Source of the DNA: JAHISC01 sp964645815
GTDB taxonomy: Bacteria; Patescibacteriota; Patescibacteriia; UBA9934
Direction of reading: 5' to 3'
Assembly (NCBI GenBank): GCA_964645815.1
Contig: CAZYCR010000002.1
Span: 1 to 42,383, forward strand
Length of the DNA: 42,383 nucleotides
Shown here: one piece after another, positions 6,988 through 15,413 of the stretch
How the letters are laid out: each line of letters begins with the position of its first letter
Numbering within the stretch: position 1 is the stretch's first letter
The notes under the pieces: model-generated
What the model saw: the letters and a program-made list of their open reading frames with translations, nothing else
Database searches by the model: none
What the model was told of the DNA's origin: nothing
Translations under genes and position numbers: made by a program

Positions 6988-7728
6988 TCAAAACTTTTTT
7001 AAATCCTTTCTATAAGTCACGCCACGACCTATTTCAAATAATTCTTTTCTGCTGGATGTAGGCATCAGGGTTTCCATAAATATATGACTGGCGTGAATAT
7101 CCTTTACTTCATGAGTCAAAACGACATCACAAATGTGACCCTTGCAACGATTGGGTATGAAGGCAACAAGATAAGATTGTTTTTTATCAAAATACCTTGA
7201 ATCTTCAATAAACTCCGTATATTCACGGGCGCAGGCGTTGTCTATTTTTTTTGTCGATGCACGCAATATCTTTTCTGAAAAGTATAGACAGTCAGATCGG
7301 CCATCTTTACCGTGGTCATGACGCAAAATATCGGCTTCTGAAAAACCATGTTTATTGAAAATCTTTTTATATTCATCAGGTAAAGATGCATCTTCACCGC
7401 TTCGAAGACTGTATAAAGTATCACGTCGTTTACTTCGCTCTCGTGGGTGAAGTTCGCTCATTTCCTCATGAGCATGGTCATCGACAAAAAAAATAAATTC
7501 CACTTTTTTTCCACATTTAACCGCATACTCACCAACCTCACACGCTAATTCTAGGGTATATGGCGAAAAATGCCCCCAATACGAAATGCCCTCTAATGCG
7601 ATATCATTATCTTTTGAGTAAAAAAGTGGAAAGTGACCTCCGAGAAAAACAATCTTATCTTGTTGACTGGTTTTGACATCGTTCTTTAATATTTTTAGCA
7701 AGTCGCTTTGACTCTGTATTTTTTCCAT
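6988..7728 (-). CDS. hypothetical soluble protein (246 aa)
   Basis: Family not recognised. No signal peptide or membrane segment. The central block GISYWGHFSPYTLELACEVGEYAVKCGKKVEFIFFVDDHAHEE looks like an alpha/beta core with a strand ending in FVDDH, which could be a metal- or nucleotide-binding site; several His and Asp follow (ILRHDHGKDGRSDC). With the next gene on the same strand it forms a pair enclosed by 16-bp direct repeats, suggesting acquisition as a cassette. Codon use is AT-rich like the host. Confidence 0.6.
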   Translation of the reverse strand: MEKIQSQSDLLKILKNDVKTSQQDKIVFLGGHFPLFYSKDNDIALEGISYWGHFSPYTLELACEVGEYAVKCGKKVEFIFFVDDHAHEEMSELHPRERSKRRDTLYSLRSGEDASLPDEYKKIFNKHGFSEADILRHDHGKDGRSDCLYFSEKILRASTKKIDNACAREYTEFIEDSRYFDKKQSYLVAFIPNRCKGHICDVVLTHEVKDIHASHIFMETLMPTSSRKELFEIGRGVTYRKDLKKF

Positions 7729-7779
7729 ATTTTGTGATTAAAAAAGTTTTAAAAAATTTCAAATTTCTTTTTCTCCTTA

Positions 7780-8730
7780 TTAGCCACAGTGAATACAATC
7801 AACATATTTAATTTCGTTAGAAAACGGCATAAGTTTTATTATATCCTCAATTAAAATTGAAAAACTATCAAGTTTCCAATGTTTACACTCTGAAACATTT
7901 TCATCAATACAAATAAATCCGAGTTGCTTTAAAGTATTCTCTAACTCTTTAGATGGAACATTATATAATTGCATGTCGGCGCCTAATGTATAAATTTGCC
8001 CTTCAACGCCAAAAATTTGATCCACTCGTTCTCCTCCGCAGTTAACTGCTGTAAAAAGCTCACCTAGAATAAATAGGTGCTTATATTTTTCTGAAGAAGG
8101 AAATATCAACCTACCAATATCTGTTTGCCAAGGACCGGCAGTGCAGATTTCGTTTTCTGAGTAATCAGGTCTTACATCTTCGTATTTAGGGTATTCAACA
8201 TTCTTTTGTACGGCGGAATCATTTTGTATCTGGTGTTCTTTTATTTTTTGAGGTGTTGTGCCCGAACTAGATACTTCATTCATATTTTCACATATTCTTC
8301 CAACTTCCTGTAGCACATCTACTTTTTCCGATGGGGTTTCAATTTTATTTAGATTTGACCATTTATGCGTTGTTTCGTTATCTAAACCACAAAAGTATTC
8401 CCTTGAACCATTTGATAAAACGCTGTAGAAAATTGGGGTCTCAAAATGTTCATCATCCCACCAAATACTAAATACTTCTTCGTTATTTGGAAGAATTTGC
8501 TTTGAATTATGAATTATTTGATATTCTGGTGGATCGCACTCATAACAATAAGTAATTATCCCAACCTCAATTGTATTTTCAGTATCGTTAGACAGACTTA
8601 CACGTTCTAAGTACACCAAATTCAGTAAATAAAAAATGAAAAATCCAATGATACTAATTGTAATGAATATCAAGGCAATAACAAGAAGCCATTTTTTAGC
8701 AGTTGATAGTTTCGTTTTTTTTGTAGCCAT
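7780..8730 (-). CDS. membrane-anchored hypothetical protein (316 aa)
   Basis: A lysine-rich N-terminus is followed by one transmembrane helix at residues ~13-38, then a large extracytoplasmic domain. About ten Cys are spread through the domain (for example CYECDPPE, CTAGPW, CIHCG), suggesting disulfides. Family not recognised. A TATAAA-like box lies 6-7 nt upstream of the ATG, so the message may be nearly leaderless. It is probably co-transcribed with the 246-aa gene 51 nt downstream. Confidence 0.6.
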   Translation of the reverse strand: MATKKTKLSTAKKWLLVIALIFITISIIGFFIFYLLNLVYLERVSLSNDTENTIEVGIITYCYECDPPEYQIIHNSKQILPNNEEVFSIWWDDEHFETPIFYSVLSNGSREYFCGLDNETTHKWSNLNKIETPSEKVDVLQEVGRICENMNEVSSSGTTPQKIKEHQIQNDSAVQKNVEYPKYEDVRPDYSENEICTAGPWQTDIGRLIFPSSEKYKHLFILGELFTAVNCGGERVDQIFGVEGQIYTLGADMQLYNVPSKELENTLKQLGFICIDENVSECKHWKLDSFSILIEDIIKLMPFSNEIKYVDCIHCG

Positions 8731-8809
8731 ACATTTTTTATAAGTTTATCTAAATAGTGATAAAAGAAATTTGAAAATTTTTTAAAACAATTGGGCGCCT
8801 GTCCCTCCG

Positions 8810-8857
8810 AAGCCCGCGCCCATTAGCCAAAATGGAGCAAAGCGACATTTTGGCTAA
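8810..8857. repeat. second 16-bp direct repeat with a 12-bp-arm palindrome
   Basis: AAGCCCGCGCCCATTA (8810-8825) repeats 6952-6967 exactly. It runs into TTAGCCAAAATG (8823-8834), perfectly complementary to CATTTTGGCTAA (8846-8857), with a small GC-aaa-GC stem in the loop. The direct repeats bracket the two minus-strand genes at 6988-8730. Confidence 0.7.
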
Positions 8858-9062
8858 CTGGTTTCTAAACGAAATCATATCGTATATTATGTTGGATTAC
8901 AACCAATATGCGGCGTAAACGAATTTAAAAATTTACCCATCCTATAACACCGCAAAGATGGTTTTATGGCATAAGGCAGTCCTAAAGAATTCTAGTCTGA
9001 CTTTCGAACACTGAACTTATTGTAAATGTTGGGCTGGAAGTGTTCCGTGATTTTTCAGTCTC

Positions 9063-9091
9063 TTGACCAAAATTTCAAATCAAGCTATACT
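9063..9091 (+). promoter_or_regulatory. promoter of the ATP synthase operon
   Basis: TTGACC (9063-9068), 17-bp spacer, TATACT (9086-9091). Transcription would begin near 9098, leaving a leader of about 20 nt before the atpI ATG at 9117. Confidence 0.85.
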
Positions 9092-9116
9092 TTTCGCGCA
9101 TTTCGTACCTATCCAC

Positions 9117-9377
9117 ATGTCACAAGAGGCACAAAAAACACCTGGAAACAACTATTATTATCGCTTAGCTTTCAGAATCGCCGCTGACTTTGGGGTGACT
9201 CTGGCAGTCCCTGCGGTGATAGCTGCATTTTTAGGAAAATGGCTCGATAAAAGGTGGGGAACCGATCCCTGGCTTTTATTCGCTTGCCTTACCATTGCCT
9301 TTATCTTCACCGGAATTTTCGTGGTACGAAAAGCCAAAGTATATGGAAAGCTATACCAAAATGGACCAGAACAATAA
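9117..9377 (+). CDS. atpI: AtpI/AtpZ-like ATP synthase accessory membrane protein
   Basis: 86 aa with two hydrophobic helices (ADFGVTLAVPAVIAAFLGKWLDKRW and PWLLFACLTIAFIFTGIFVV), the AtpI/AtpZ hairpin topology; it is known as an assembly factor or cation-transport partner for the c-ring. ATG 9117 is chosen over an upstream start at 9063 because 9063 is the first base of the -35 box and cannot be in the transcript. It is first in the operon and overlaps atpB by 17 nt. Confidence 0.8.
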   Translation: MSQEAQKTPGNNYYYRLAFRIAADFGVTLAVPAVIAAFLGKWLDKRWGTDPWLLFACLTIAFIFTGIFVVRKAKVYGKLYQNGPEQ

Positions 9378-10218
9378 ATATCCAATTTCTTTTGTTGCTT
9401 TAGCAGCTGAACCGATTTTTGAAGTCGCTGGCTTTACGGTCACCAATTCCATGTTGAACGCCTACATTGCAGTTGCGTTTTTTATTTTGATCGCGATTGT
9501 TGCTAGTCGTCGTAAATCTTTGGTACCAAAAGGCATCCACAATATTATTGAAGCTTTGGTTGAATTCGCTCAAAACGAGATTCAAAAAGTGACAGAAGAC
9601 AAAAGAAAAACCAAACAGTTCTTGCCTCTTGTAGCTACAATCTTTTTTTTCGTACTTTTCAGCAACTGGCTAGGACTTTTGCCGGGAACCGGTTCAATCG
9701 GAATTTGGGAAGTGATGCATGGCGAGTTGGAGCTGGTTCCATTGCTACGCCCGGCTACCAGTGACCTCAATATGACTTTGGCGATTGCGGTCCTAGCTAT
9801 TGCTTCGACTCACTTCGCCGGTATGCGAGAACTGGGTATTTTCCACCACATCAGCAAATTTCTAAACTTCCGAGGTATCGTTCTTGCTTTTAAAAAAGGT
9901 CCAATGGCCGTTATTATCTCTTTTGTTGAATTTTTCATAGGCCTTATTGAAATAATTGGAGAATTTGCTAAAACATTATCACTTTCACTCCGGCTTTTTG
10001 GTAATGTTTTTGCTGGCGAAGTCTTAATGACAGTCATGCTCAGTTTAGTCTCACTTGTTGTACCAATTCCTTTTATCTTCTTGGAACTCTTGGTCGGTAT
10101 CATTCAGGCAACAGTTTTTGCCATGCTAACTTTGGCTTTTCTAGTTGTCGCCACCATGTCACATGACGACCATGAAGGAGAGCATCACGAAGAAGCGATT
10201 GAGGTAGCACACGGTTAG
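9361..10218 (+). CDS. atpB: F1Fo ATP synthase subunit a
   Basis: 285 aa, multi-pass membrane stator subunit forming the ion half-channels. The essential Arg is in LSLSLRLFGNVFAGE, the family hallmark. The C-terminus is His/Glu/Asp-rich (SHDDHEGEHHEEAIEVAHG), an unusual acidic tail after the last helix. Start ATG 9361 gives MDQNNKYPISF and a 17-nt overlap with atpI. A hairpin follows the stop before atpE. Confidence 0.95.
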   Translation: MDQNNKYPISFVALAAEPIFEVAGFTVTNSMLNAYIAVAFFILIAIVASRRKSLVPKGIHNIIEALVEFAQNEIQKVTEDKRKTKQFLPLVATIFFFVLFSNWLGLLPGTGSIGIWEVMHGELELVPLLRPATSDLNMTLAIAVLAIASTHFAGMRELGIFHHISKFLNFRGIVLAFKKGPMAVIISFVEFFIGLIEIIGEFAKTLSLSLRLFGNVFAGEVLMTVMLSLVSLVVPIPFIFLELLVGIIQATVFAMLTLAFLVVATMSHDDHEGEHHEEAIEVAHG

Positions 10219-10222
10219 TGGC

Positions 10223-10252
10223 CTCGTCTGTGCCTAGAGGAGCACAGATGAG
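10223..10252 (+). other. hairpin between atpB and atpE
   Basis: CTC-g-TCTGTGC and GCACAGA-t-GAG form an 11-position stem with one G·T pair around an 8-nt loop. No T-run follows, so an mRNA-stability or processing role is more likely than termination. Confidence 0.6.
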
Positions 10253-10276
10253 TTCATTAATTAATAAACAAATTCT

Positions 10277-10495
10277 ATGTCACCAGAAACAATGACATTG
10301 CTTGCAAAAGCACTTGCGATCGGTGTAGGAAGTATTTCTCCAGCGCTCGCCATCGGTTTAATTGGTATGAAAGCGATGGAAGCTATTGGACGAAATCCAG
10401 AAGCAGCAGGAAAGGCCTTCGTGCCAATGCTACTTGGAATGGCTTTCGCTGAAGCTATCGCTATTTACGCTTTGATTATTGCTTTCACACTTTAA
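10277..10495 (+). CDS. atpE: F1Fo ATP synthase subunit c
   Basis: 72 aa, two-helix hairpin forming the rotor ring. The polar loop is KAMEAIGRNPEAAGK; the ion-binding carboxylate is the Glu of MAFAEAIAIY in helix 2. The Gln and Glu-Ser/Thr pattern of sodium-type rings is not apparent (Ser-Pro in helix 1 and Ala after the Glu), so proton coupling is inferred. It is the only gene of the operon with a hairpin on both sides, consistent with the high copy number of c required per enzyme. Confidence 0.95.
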   Translation: MSPETMTLLAKALAIGVGSISPALAIGLIGMKAMEAIGRNPEAAGKAFVPMLLGMAFAEAIAIYALIIAFTL

Positions 10496-10506
10496 TCATT
10501 TGATCC

Positions 10507-10553
10507 CTGGCTTAAAGGATTTCGTGATTTTTCACGGTTATTACTTAAGCCAG
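10507..10553 (+). other. hairpin between atpE and atpF
   Basis: CTGGCTTAA (10507-10515) pairs perfectly with TTAAGCCAG (10545-10553); inside, GTGA-tttt-TCAC can form the tip. No T-run follows. It could stabilise the 3' end of an atpE-containing message or attenuate read-through. Confidence 0.65.
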
Positions 10554-10573
10554 CAATTAGTTGATTAGAAAAT

Positions 10574-11158
10574 ATGCACGAAGAAACAACATTAGATACA
10601 ACTGAAACAACTACACTTCATGAGGAGACCTCAGCAAGCCATGAAGTTGCCGAAGGCCCAATTGGAGCGGTCGCCGGTCAATTTGGTTTAAATGGCACAA
10701 TATTTGCCGCACAATTGGTTAACTTTTTGATTGTTCTCGTTGTACTTTGGATTTTTGTTTATAAACCAATCACTCGAATGCTCGAGGAGCGGTCAGAAAA
10801 AATCGAAAAGAGTGTTAAACAAGCCGATGAAATCGAAGAACGTTTAAAGAAGATAGAAACGGAAAAACAATCTGTCATCCTTGAGGCCAAAAAAGAAGCT
10901 CAAGCTATTGCAGAAAAGGCTCAAGTCGACTCTGAAAAGCGCAGCAACGAAACGATCGAAGCGGCTAAGCGTGAAGTCGAGCGCGTTATTGCCAAGGGAA
11001 AACAGCAATTAGGTGCAGAAAAAACAGAAATGCTTCGAGAAATGCGTAAAGATATTGTTGATATTGCCATGAAAGCTGCCGCCAGAATTGTCCAAGACGC
11101 AGTTGATGAAAAGAAATCAAAATCTTTAGCCGAAGAAGTTGTAAGAAAAATGACTTAG
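10574..11158 (+). CDS. atpF: F1Fo ATP synthase subunit b
   Basis: 194 aa peripheral-stalk subunit. An unusually long Glu/Thr/His-rich N-terminal extension (~45 residues, MHEETTLDTTETTTLHEETS) precedes the membrane helix (residues ~50-70, LVNFLIVLVVLWIFVYKPI). The rest is the long charged dimerisation helix ending in ARIVQDAVDEKKSK. Gap to atpH is 1 nt. Confidence 0.93.
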   Translation: MHEETTLDTTETTTLHEETSASHEVAEGPIGAVAGQFGLNGTIFAAQLVNFLIVLVVLWIFVYKPITRMLEERSEKIEKSVKQADEIEERLKKIETEKQSVILEAKKEAQAIAEKAQVDSEKRSNETIEAAKREVERVIAKGKQQLGAEKTEMLREMRKDIVDIAMKAAARIVQDAVDEKKSKSLAEEVVRKMT

Positions 11159-11159
11159 T

Positions 11160-11543
11160 ATGGCAGTTGAAAATAAAAAATTAGCTGAGATTTTGGTGGA
11201 TAAACTAGATGGCGCGAGTGCAGCAGAAATGAAAAAGACCATCACCCAGTTTGTGAAATTCCTTGCTGAGAATAATATGCTCAGTCAATGGCGGGGAATT
11301 GAGCAACAAATTCACCAAGTTTGGAAAGAAAAGTACGGAGCTTCTTCAGTAAAAATAGTTTCAGCTCATGCGCTAACTAAAGATGCTCGAATCAACATCG
11401 AAAAACTTATTCACGGAGCAGATGTCGAAGAAAGAGTGGATGAGCGATTGATTGGAGGAGCGGTCATCCGTATTGATGACAAAAGAATCGACGGTTCTGT
11501 CTCTGGCGCTCTGCGCCGTCTTAAAACAACACTTGCCTCATAA
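11160..11543 (+). CDS. atpH: F1Fo ATP synthase subunit delta (short)
   Basis: 127 aa, against about 175-180 in most bacteria. The C-terminal OSCP signature is clear (DERLIGGAVIRIDDKRIDGSVSGALRRLKTTL), while the N-terminal helical domain that holds the top of F1 is shortened. The position between atpF and atpA supports the assignment. Confidence 0.88.
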   Translation: MAVENKKLAEILVDKLDGASAAEMKKTITQFVKFLAENNMLSQWRGIEQQIHQVWKEKYGASSVKIVSAHALTKDARINIEKLIHGADVEERVDERLIGGAVIRIDDKRIDGSVSGALRRLKTTLAS

Positions 11544-11551
11544 AAAATCCT

Positions 11552-13054
11552 ATGGCTAATAAATCAGATATAATTTCAGAACTCAAAAAACAAATTGAGT
11601 CCTTCAAAGCAGAAGCTAACGTTGAATCGGTTGGTACAGTTCTTTCTGTTGCTGACGGTGTTGTACGTATGAGCGGCTTAACCGACGCCAAGTCTCAGGA
11701 AATGTTGGAATTTTCTAACGGTACAATCGGTGTGGCTCTAAACATTGAAGACGAAACAATCGGAGCTGTTGTTTTGGGTGATGCCGCTGGTATCAATGAA
11801 GGTGACACAGTGAAATCTACCGGCCGTGTGCTTTCAATCCCGGTTGGCGATGCAATCGTTGGTCGTGTGGTCAACCCACTCGGTCAACCAGTCGATGGAC
11901 GAGAATTAAAAACTGATACTTTCCAACCAATTGAAAAGATTGCTCCTGGTGTTATGACTCGAAAGGGAGTTAACCAGCCTGTCCAAACCGGTATTAAAGC
12001 AATTGACGCTTTAATCCCAATTGGTCGCGGACAGCGCGAGTTGATCATTGGTGACCGTCAAACAGGAAAAACTGCTATCGCGATCGACACCATCATCAAC
12101 CAAAAAGGCAAGGACATGAAGTGTATTTACGTTGCCATTGGTCAAAAAGAATCAAAGATTGCCGGTATTGCCGCTCGTCTTGAAAAAGCTGGCGCCATGG
12201 AATACACCACTATCGTTTTGGCCGGTGCTTCTGACCCAGCTTCCATGTCTTACATTGCACCTTACGCCGGTTGTGCCATTGCCGAATATTTCATGGCCAA
12301 AGGTGAAGATGTTTTGATTATTTACGATGATCTTTCCAAGCATGCTTGGGCTTATCGAGAAATTTCACTTTTGCTCCGCCGACCACCTGGACGTGAAGCC
12401 TATCCTGGAGATGTCTTTTATCTTCACTCACGTTTGCTTGAGCGTTCAGCAAAACTCAATGAAAACTACGGCGGGGGATCTATTACTGCTTTGCCAGTGA
12501 TTGAAACTCAAAACGGTGACGTTTCCGCCTATATTCCAACCAACGTGATCTCAATTACCGATGGTCAAATCTATTTGGAAAGCGATCTTTTCTATAAAGG
12601 TCAGCGACCAGCTTTAAACGTTGGACTTTCTGTTTCACGTGTTGGATCAGCCGCTCAGACAAAGGCCATGAAGTCAGTTGCTAAAACTCTCAAAGTTGAC
12701 TTGGCTCAGTTCCGTGAGCTTGAAGCTTTCGCTCAGTTTGCCACAGACCTCGACGAAGCAACAAAGAAACAGCTCGAACGTGGAAAGCGCGCCATGGAAA
12801 TCATGAAACAAGCTCAATACTCGCCACTTTCAGTTGCCGAGCAAACAGCGATTATCTTTGCCTTGAATGCTGGTGAATTAGATGACATTGAAGTTGGAAA
12901 GATTGCCGAATTCGAAGCTAAGTTTGATGAATTCTTGGCAGCTTCTGGATCTGATTTAGTTCGCCTGATTAATGAAACTGGTGAATTGTCAGAAGACAAC
13001 ATTAAAGAATTGTCACGACTCATTTCCGAATTTAAGAGCACTTTTGAGAAATAA
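11552..13054 (+). CDS. atpA: F1Fo ATP synthase subunit alpha
   Basis: 500 aa, close to the usual length. The Walker A motif GDRQTGKTAIAID and the alpha-type ISITDGQIYLESDLF and GLSVSRVGSAAQ segments are intact; this is the regulatory, non-catalytic nucleotide-binding F1 subunit. No SD precedes the ATG. A repeat-derived hairpin, not a gene, separates it from atpG. Confidence 0.97.
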   Translation: MANKSDIISELKKQIESFKAEANVESVGTVLSVADGVVRMSGLTDAKSQEMLEFSNGTIGVALNIEDETIGAVVLGDAAGINEGDTVKSTGRVLSIPVGDAIVGRVVNPLGQPVDGRELKTDTFQPIEKIAPGVMTRKGVNQPVQTGIKAIDALIPIGRGQRELIIGDRQTGKTAIAIDTIINQKGKDMKCIYVAIGQKESKIAGIAARLEKAGAMEYTTIVLAGASDPASMSYIAPYAGCAIAEYFMAKGEDVLIIYDDLSKHAWAYREISLLLRRPPGREAYPGDVFYLHSRLLERSAKLNENYGGGSITALPVIETQNGDVSAYIPTNVISITDGQIYLESDLFYKGQRPALNVGLSVSRVGSAAQTKAMKSVAKTLKVDLAQFRELEAFAQFATDLDEATKKQLERGKRAMEIMKQAQYSPLSVAEQTAIIFALNAGELDDIEVGKIAEFEAKFDEFLAASGSDLVRLINETGELSEDNIKELSRLISEFKSTFEK

Positions 13055-13059
13055 AGAAA

Positions 13060-13124
13060 AAGTTATTAAGTGATGAAGTTATGAAGTGTTACCTCACTCA
13101 AAAACTTAACCACTCAATCACTTA
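13060..13124 (+). repeat. octamer-phased hairpin element upstream of atpG
   Basis: The left half has AGT blocks every 8 nt (AGTTATTA, AGTGATGA, AGTTATGA, AGTGTTAC); the right half has ACT blocks every 8 nt (ACTCAAAA, ACTTAACC, ACTCAATC, ACTTAAAA). The ends pair perfectly as TTAAGTGAT/ATCACTTAA. It fills the whole 76-nt atpA-atpG gap. Confidence 0.7.
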
Positions 13125-13130
13125 AAAAAT

Positions 13131-14036
13131 ATGGCAGCTAATGCAAAAACAATCAAACGACGAATCAAGTCAATCGCCAACACGAAAAAAATCACAAAGG
13201 CGATGGAGCTTGTTGCTGCCTCAAAAATGCGCCGAGCAGTCAATAGTGTTTTAGCTACTCGACCATTTGCTCAACTGTCATGGAATACTGTTCGTGCTGT
13301 TGCTAAAGCTGTTGGTGAAAAGTTCAGCCATCCACTACTTTCGGAAAACAAAGAAGCAGAGAAAACTTTATTTGTAGTTTTTTCATCTGACCGTGGTTTG
13401 GCTGGAGCCTTTAACGCCAATATCGCCCGGGCAACTCTAAAAGCAATTAAATCGGTTGATGGACCAGTCGAAGTTATTTCTGTTGGCCGTCGAGGTGGTA
13501 TGGTCATGAATCGGGAAAAAATTCCAGTGATTGCCAGTTTCGAAGGCTTGACCAACAAACCAATTTTTGCCGATACAATTCCGATTTCAAACCTAGTTCT
13601 CGAAGAATACAAAAAGAAGACTTACAAAAAGGTGATCGTTGTCTATATGGACTTTGTTTCAGCAATCACGCAACGGCCAGAACTCGTTGAATTATTGCCA
13701 CTCAGTTCGCCGGAAGAATTCAAAAATCTTGGAGACGCCGAAGAAAAGAAAGAAGATATAAAAATTGTCGAAGCTAAAGAATATACCTTTGAACCAAATC
13801 CGCAGCAGGTACTTGATCGAGTCTTACCTAGACTCATTGAAACAATGATTTACCAAGCGCTTCTGGAAACTGCAGCTTCTGAACACAGCGCCCGCATGAT
13901 GGCCATGAGAAATGCTTCAGATGCGGCTACGGACATGCTCAAAGATCTAACTTTCACTTATAACCAAATTAGACAAGCGGGAATTACCCAAGAAATCGCA
14001 GAAATCTCTAGTGGAGCTGCGGCAATTGAAAAATAA
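13131..14036 (+). CDS. atpG: F1Fo ATP synthase subunit gamma
   Basis: 301 aa central-stalk rotor subunit. The N-terminal coiled-coil helix (IKRRIKSIANTKKITKAMELVAASKM) and the C-terminal helix (EHSARMMAMRNASDAATDM...FTYNQIRQAGITQEIAEI) are both canonical. It is the only atp gene preceded by a substantial spacer besides atpE and atpF. The atpD ATG begins 2 nt after the stop codon. Confidence 0.95.
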   Translation: MAANAKTIKRRIKSIANTKKITKAMELVAASKMRRAVNSVLATRPFAQLSWNTVRAVAKAVGEKFSHPLLSENKEAEKTLFVVFSSDRGLAGAFNANIARATLKAIKSVDGPVEVISVGRRGGMVMNREKIPVIASFEGLTNKPIFADTIPISNLVLEEYKKKTYKKVIVVYMDFVSAITQRPELVELLPLSSPEEFKNLGDAEEKKEDIKIVEAKEYTFEPNPQQVLDRVLPRLIETMIYQALLETAASEHSARMMAMRNASDAATDMLKDLTFTYNQIRQAGITQEIAEISSGAAAIEK

Positions 14037-14037
14037 T

Positions 14038-15411
14038 ATGGCTACACAAAAAGGAAAAATTTCACAAGTCATCGGAGCTGTTGTTGACGTTCGCTTCGAT
14101 GAAAATGTGCCAGATATTCTAACTGCTCTTGAAGTCAAAAATGGCGACAAGACGCTGGTACTTGAAGTTGCTCAGCAGCTTGGCGGAAACGTTGCTCGTA
14201 CTATCGCTATGGGCTCAACCGATGGATTGCAACGAGGAACTGAGGTCGTTTCAAAAGGACGTCCAATTTCTGTTCCAGTAGGTCCTCAAACTTTGGGTCG
14301 CATGTTCGATGTTGTTGGTAATGCAATCGATGAAAAAGGAGATGAAAAAGGCTTGCGCCAAGATCCAATTCACCGTGCCGCACCAGATTTCGTTGATCAA
14401 TCAACCGAGGCTCAGGTCTTCGAAACCGGCATTAAGGTTATCGATCTTATCTGCCCAATCTTGAAAGGTGGAAAAACCGGACTCTTTGGTGGTGCCGGAG
14501 TTGGTAAAACTGTTATTGTGCAAGAAATGATTCACAACTTGGCTAAAGAGCACGGCGGATATTCAGTTTTCGCTGGTGTTGGAGAGCGTACTCGTGAAGG
14601 AAATGACTTGTACAAAGAAATGAAAGACTCAGGAGTTCTTGATAAAACAACATTGGTGTTCGGTCAGATGAACGAACCGCCAGGAGCTCGTGCTCGAGTT
14701 GCTTTGGCAGGTTTGACTATGGCTGAATACTTCCGTGACGATGAAGGTCGAGACGTGCTCATGTTTATCGACAACATCTTCCGTTTCACTCAGGCCGGTT
14801 CTGAGGTTTCCTCACTTTTGGGACGTATTCCATCGGCTGTGGGTTATCAGCCAAACTTGGCCACTGAAATGGGTGCTTTGCAAGAAAGAATTACTTCAAC
14901 ACAAAAAGGATCTATTACTTCCATTCAAGCGGTCTATGTGCCGGCAGACGACTTGACCGACCCAGCTCCAGCCACAACTTTCGGACACCTCGATTCAACC
15001 GTGGTGCTCTCACGTGCTTTAGCCGAACTTGCTATTTACCCGGCTGTTGATCCATTGGATTCAAGCTCAACAATTCTTGATCCAAACATTGTGGGCCAAG
15101 AACATTATGAAGTTGCGCGTGGCGTTCAAAAAGTTTTGCAACGATACAAAGATCTTCAAGACATCATTGCGATTCTTGGTATGGATGAATTGTCTGACGA
15201 AGACAAGCTAACAGTTGCCCGCGCTCGTAAGATTCAAAAATTCCTTTCACAACCTTTCTCAGTTGCTGAACAATTCACTGGAACTTCTGGAAAGTACGTT
15301 CCAATTTCTGAAACAGTTCGAGGATTTAAGGAAATCTTGGAAGGAAAGCACGATGATAAACCAGAACAAGCTTTCTTCATGAAAGGAACTATTGATGAGG
15401 TCGTAGCCTAA
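14038..15411 (+). CDS. atpD: F1Fo ATP synthase subunit beta
   Basis: 457 aa catalytic subunit. Walker A is GGAGVGKTVIVQEM; GERTREGNDLY carries the catalytic Glu; MFIDNIFRFTQAGSEVSSLLGRIPSAVGYQP is the beta signature. ATG 14038 gives MATQKGKISQVIGAVVDVRF, the expected N-terminus, and lies 2 nt after the atpG stop; the in-frame start at 14011 would add residues overlapping atpG. Confidence 0.97.
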   Translation: MATQKGKISQVIGAVVDVRFDENVPDILTALEVKNGDKTLVLEVAQQLGGNVARTIAMGSTDGLQRGTEVVSKGRPISVPVGPQTLGRMFDVVGNAIDEKGDEKGLRQDPIHRAAPDFVDQSTEAQVFETGIKVIDLICPILKGGKTGLFGGAGVGKTVIVQEMIHNLAKEHGGYSVFAGVGERTREGNDLYKEMKDSGVLDKTTLVFGQMNEPPGARARVALAGLTMAEYFRDDEGRDVLMFIDNIFRFTQAGSEVSSLLGRIPSAVGYQPNLATEMGALQERITSTQKGSITSIQAVYVPADDLTDPAPATTFGHLDSTVVLSRALAELAIYPAVDPLDSSSTILDPNIVGQEHYEVARGVQKVLQRYKDLQDIIAILGMDELSDEDKLTVARARKIQKFLSQPFSVAEQFTGTSGKYVPISETVRGFKEILEGKHDDKPEQAFFMKGTIDEVVA

Positions 15412-15413
15412 TT

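Larger units (their letters stand above)
8731..9116. other. gene-free interval between the accessory island and the atp operon
   Basis: No coding region supported. It holds the second direct repeat and palindrome (8810-8857), a 7-bp inverted repeat GAACACT/AGTGTTC (about 9006-9012 and 9040-9046) just upstream of the atp promoter, and the promoter itself (9063-9091). The 7-bp repeat may be a terminator or operator; no T-run is visible. Confidence 0.6.

Noticed and set aside
6898..8857. Classical integron with attC sites
   Set aside because: No integrase in the window and no GTTRRRY/RYYYAAC core at the palindromes; retained only as cassette-like structure.
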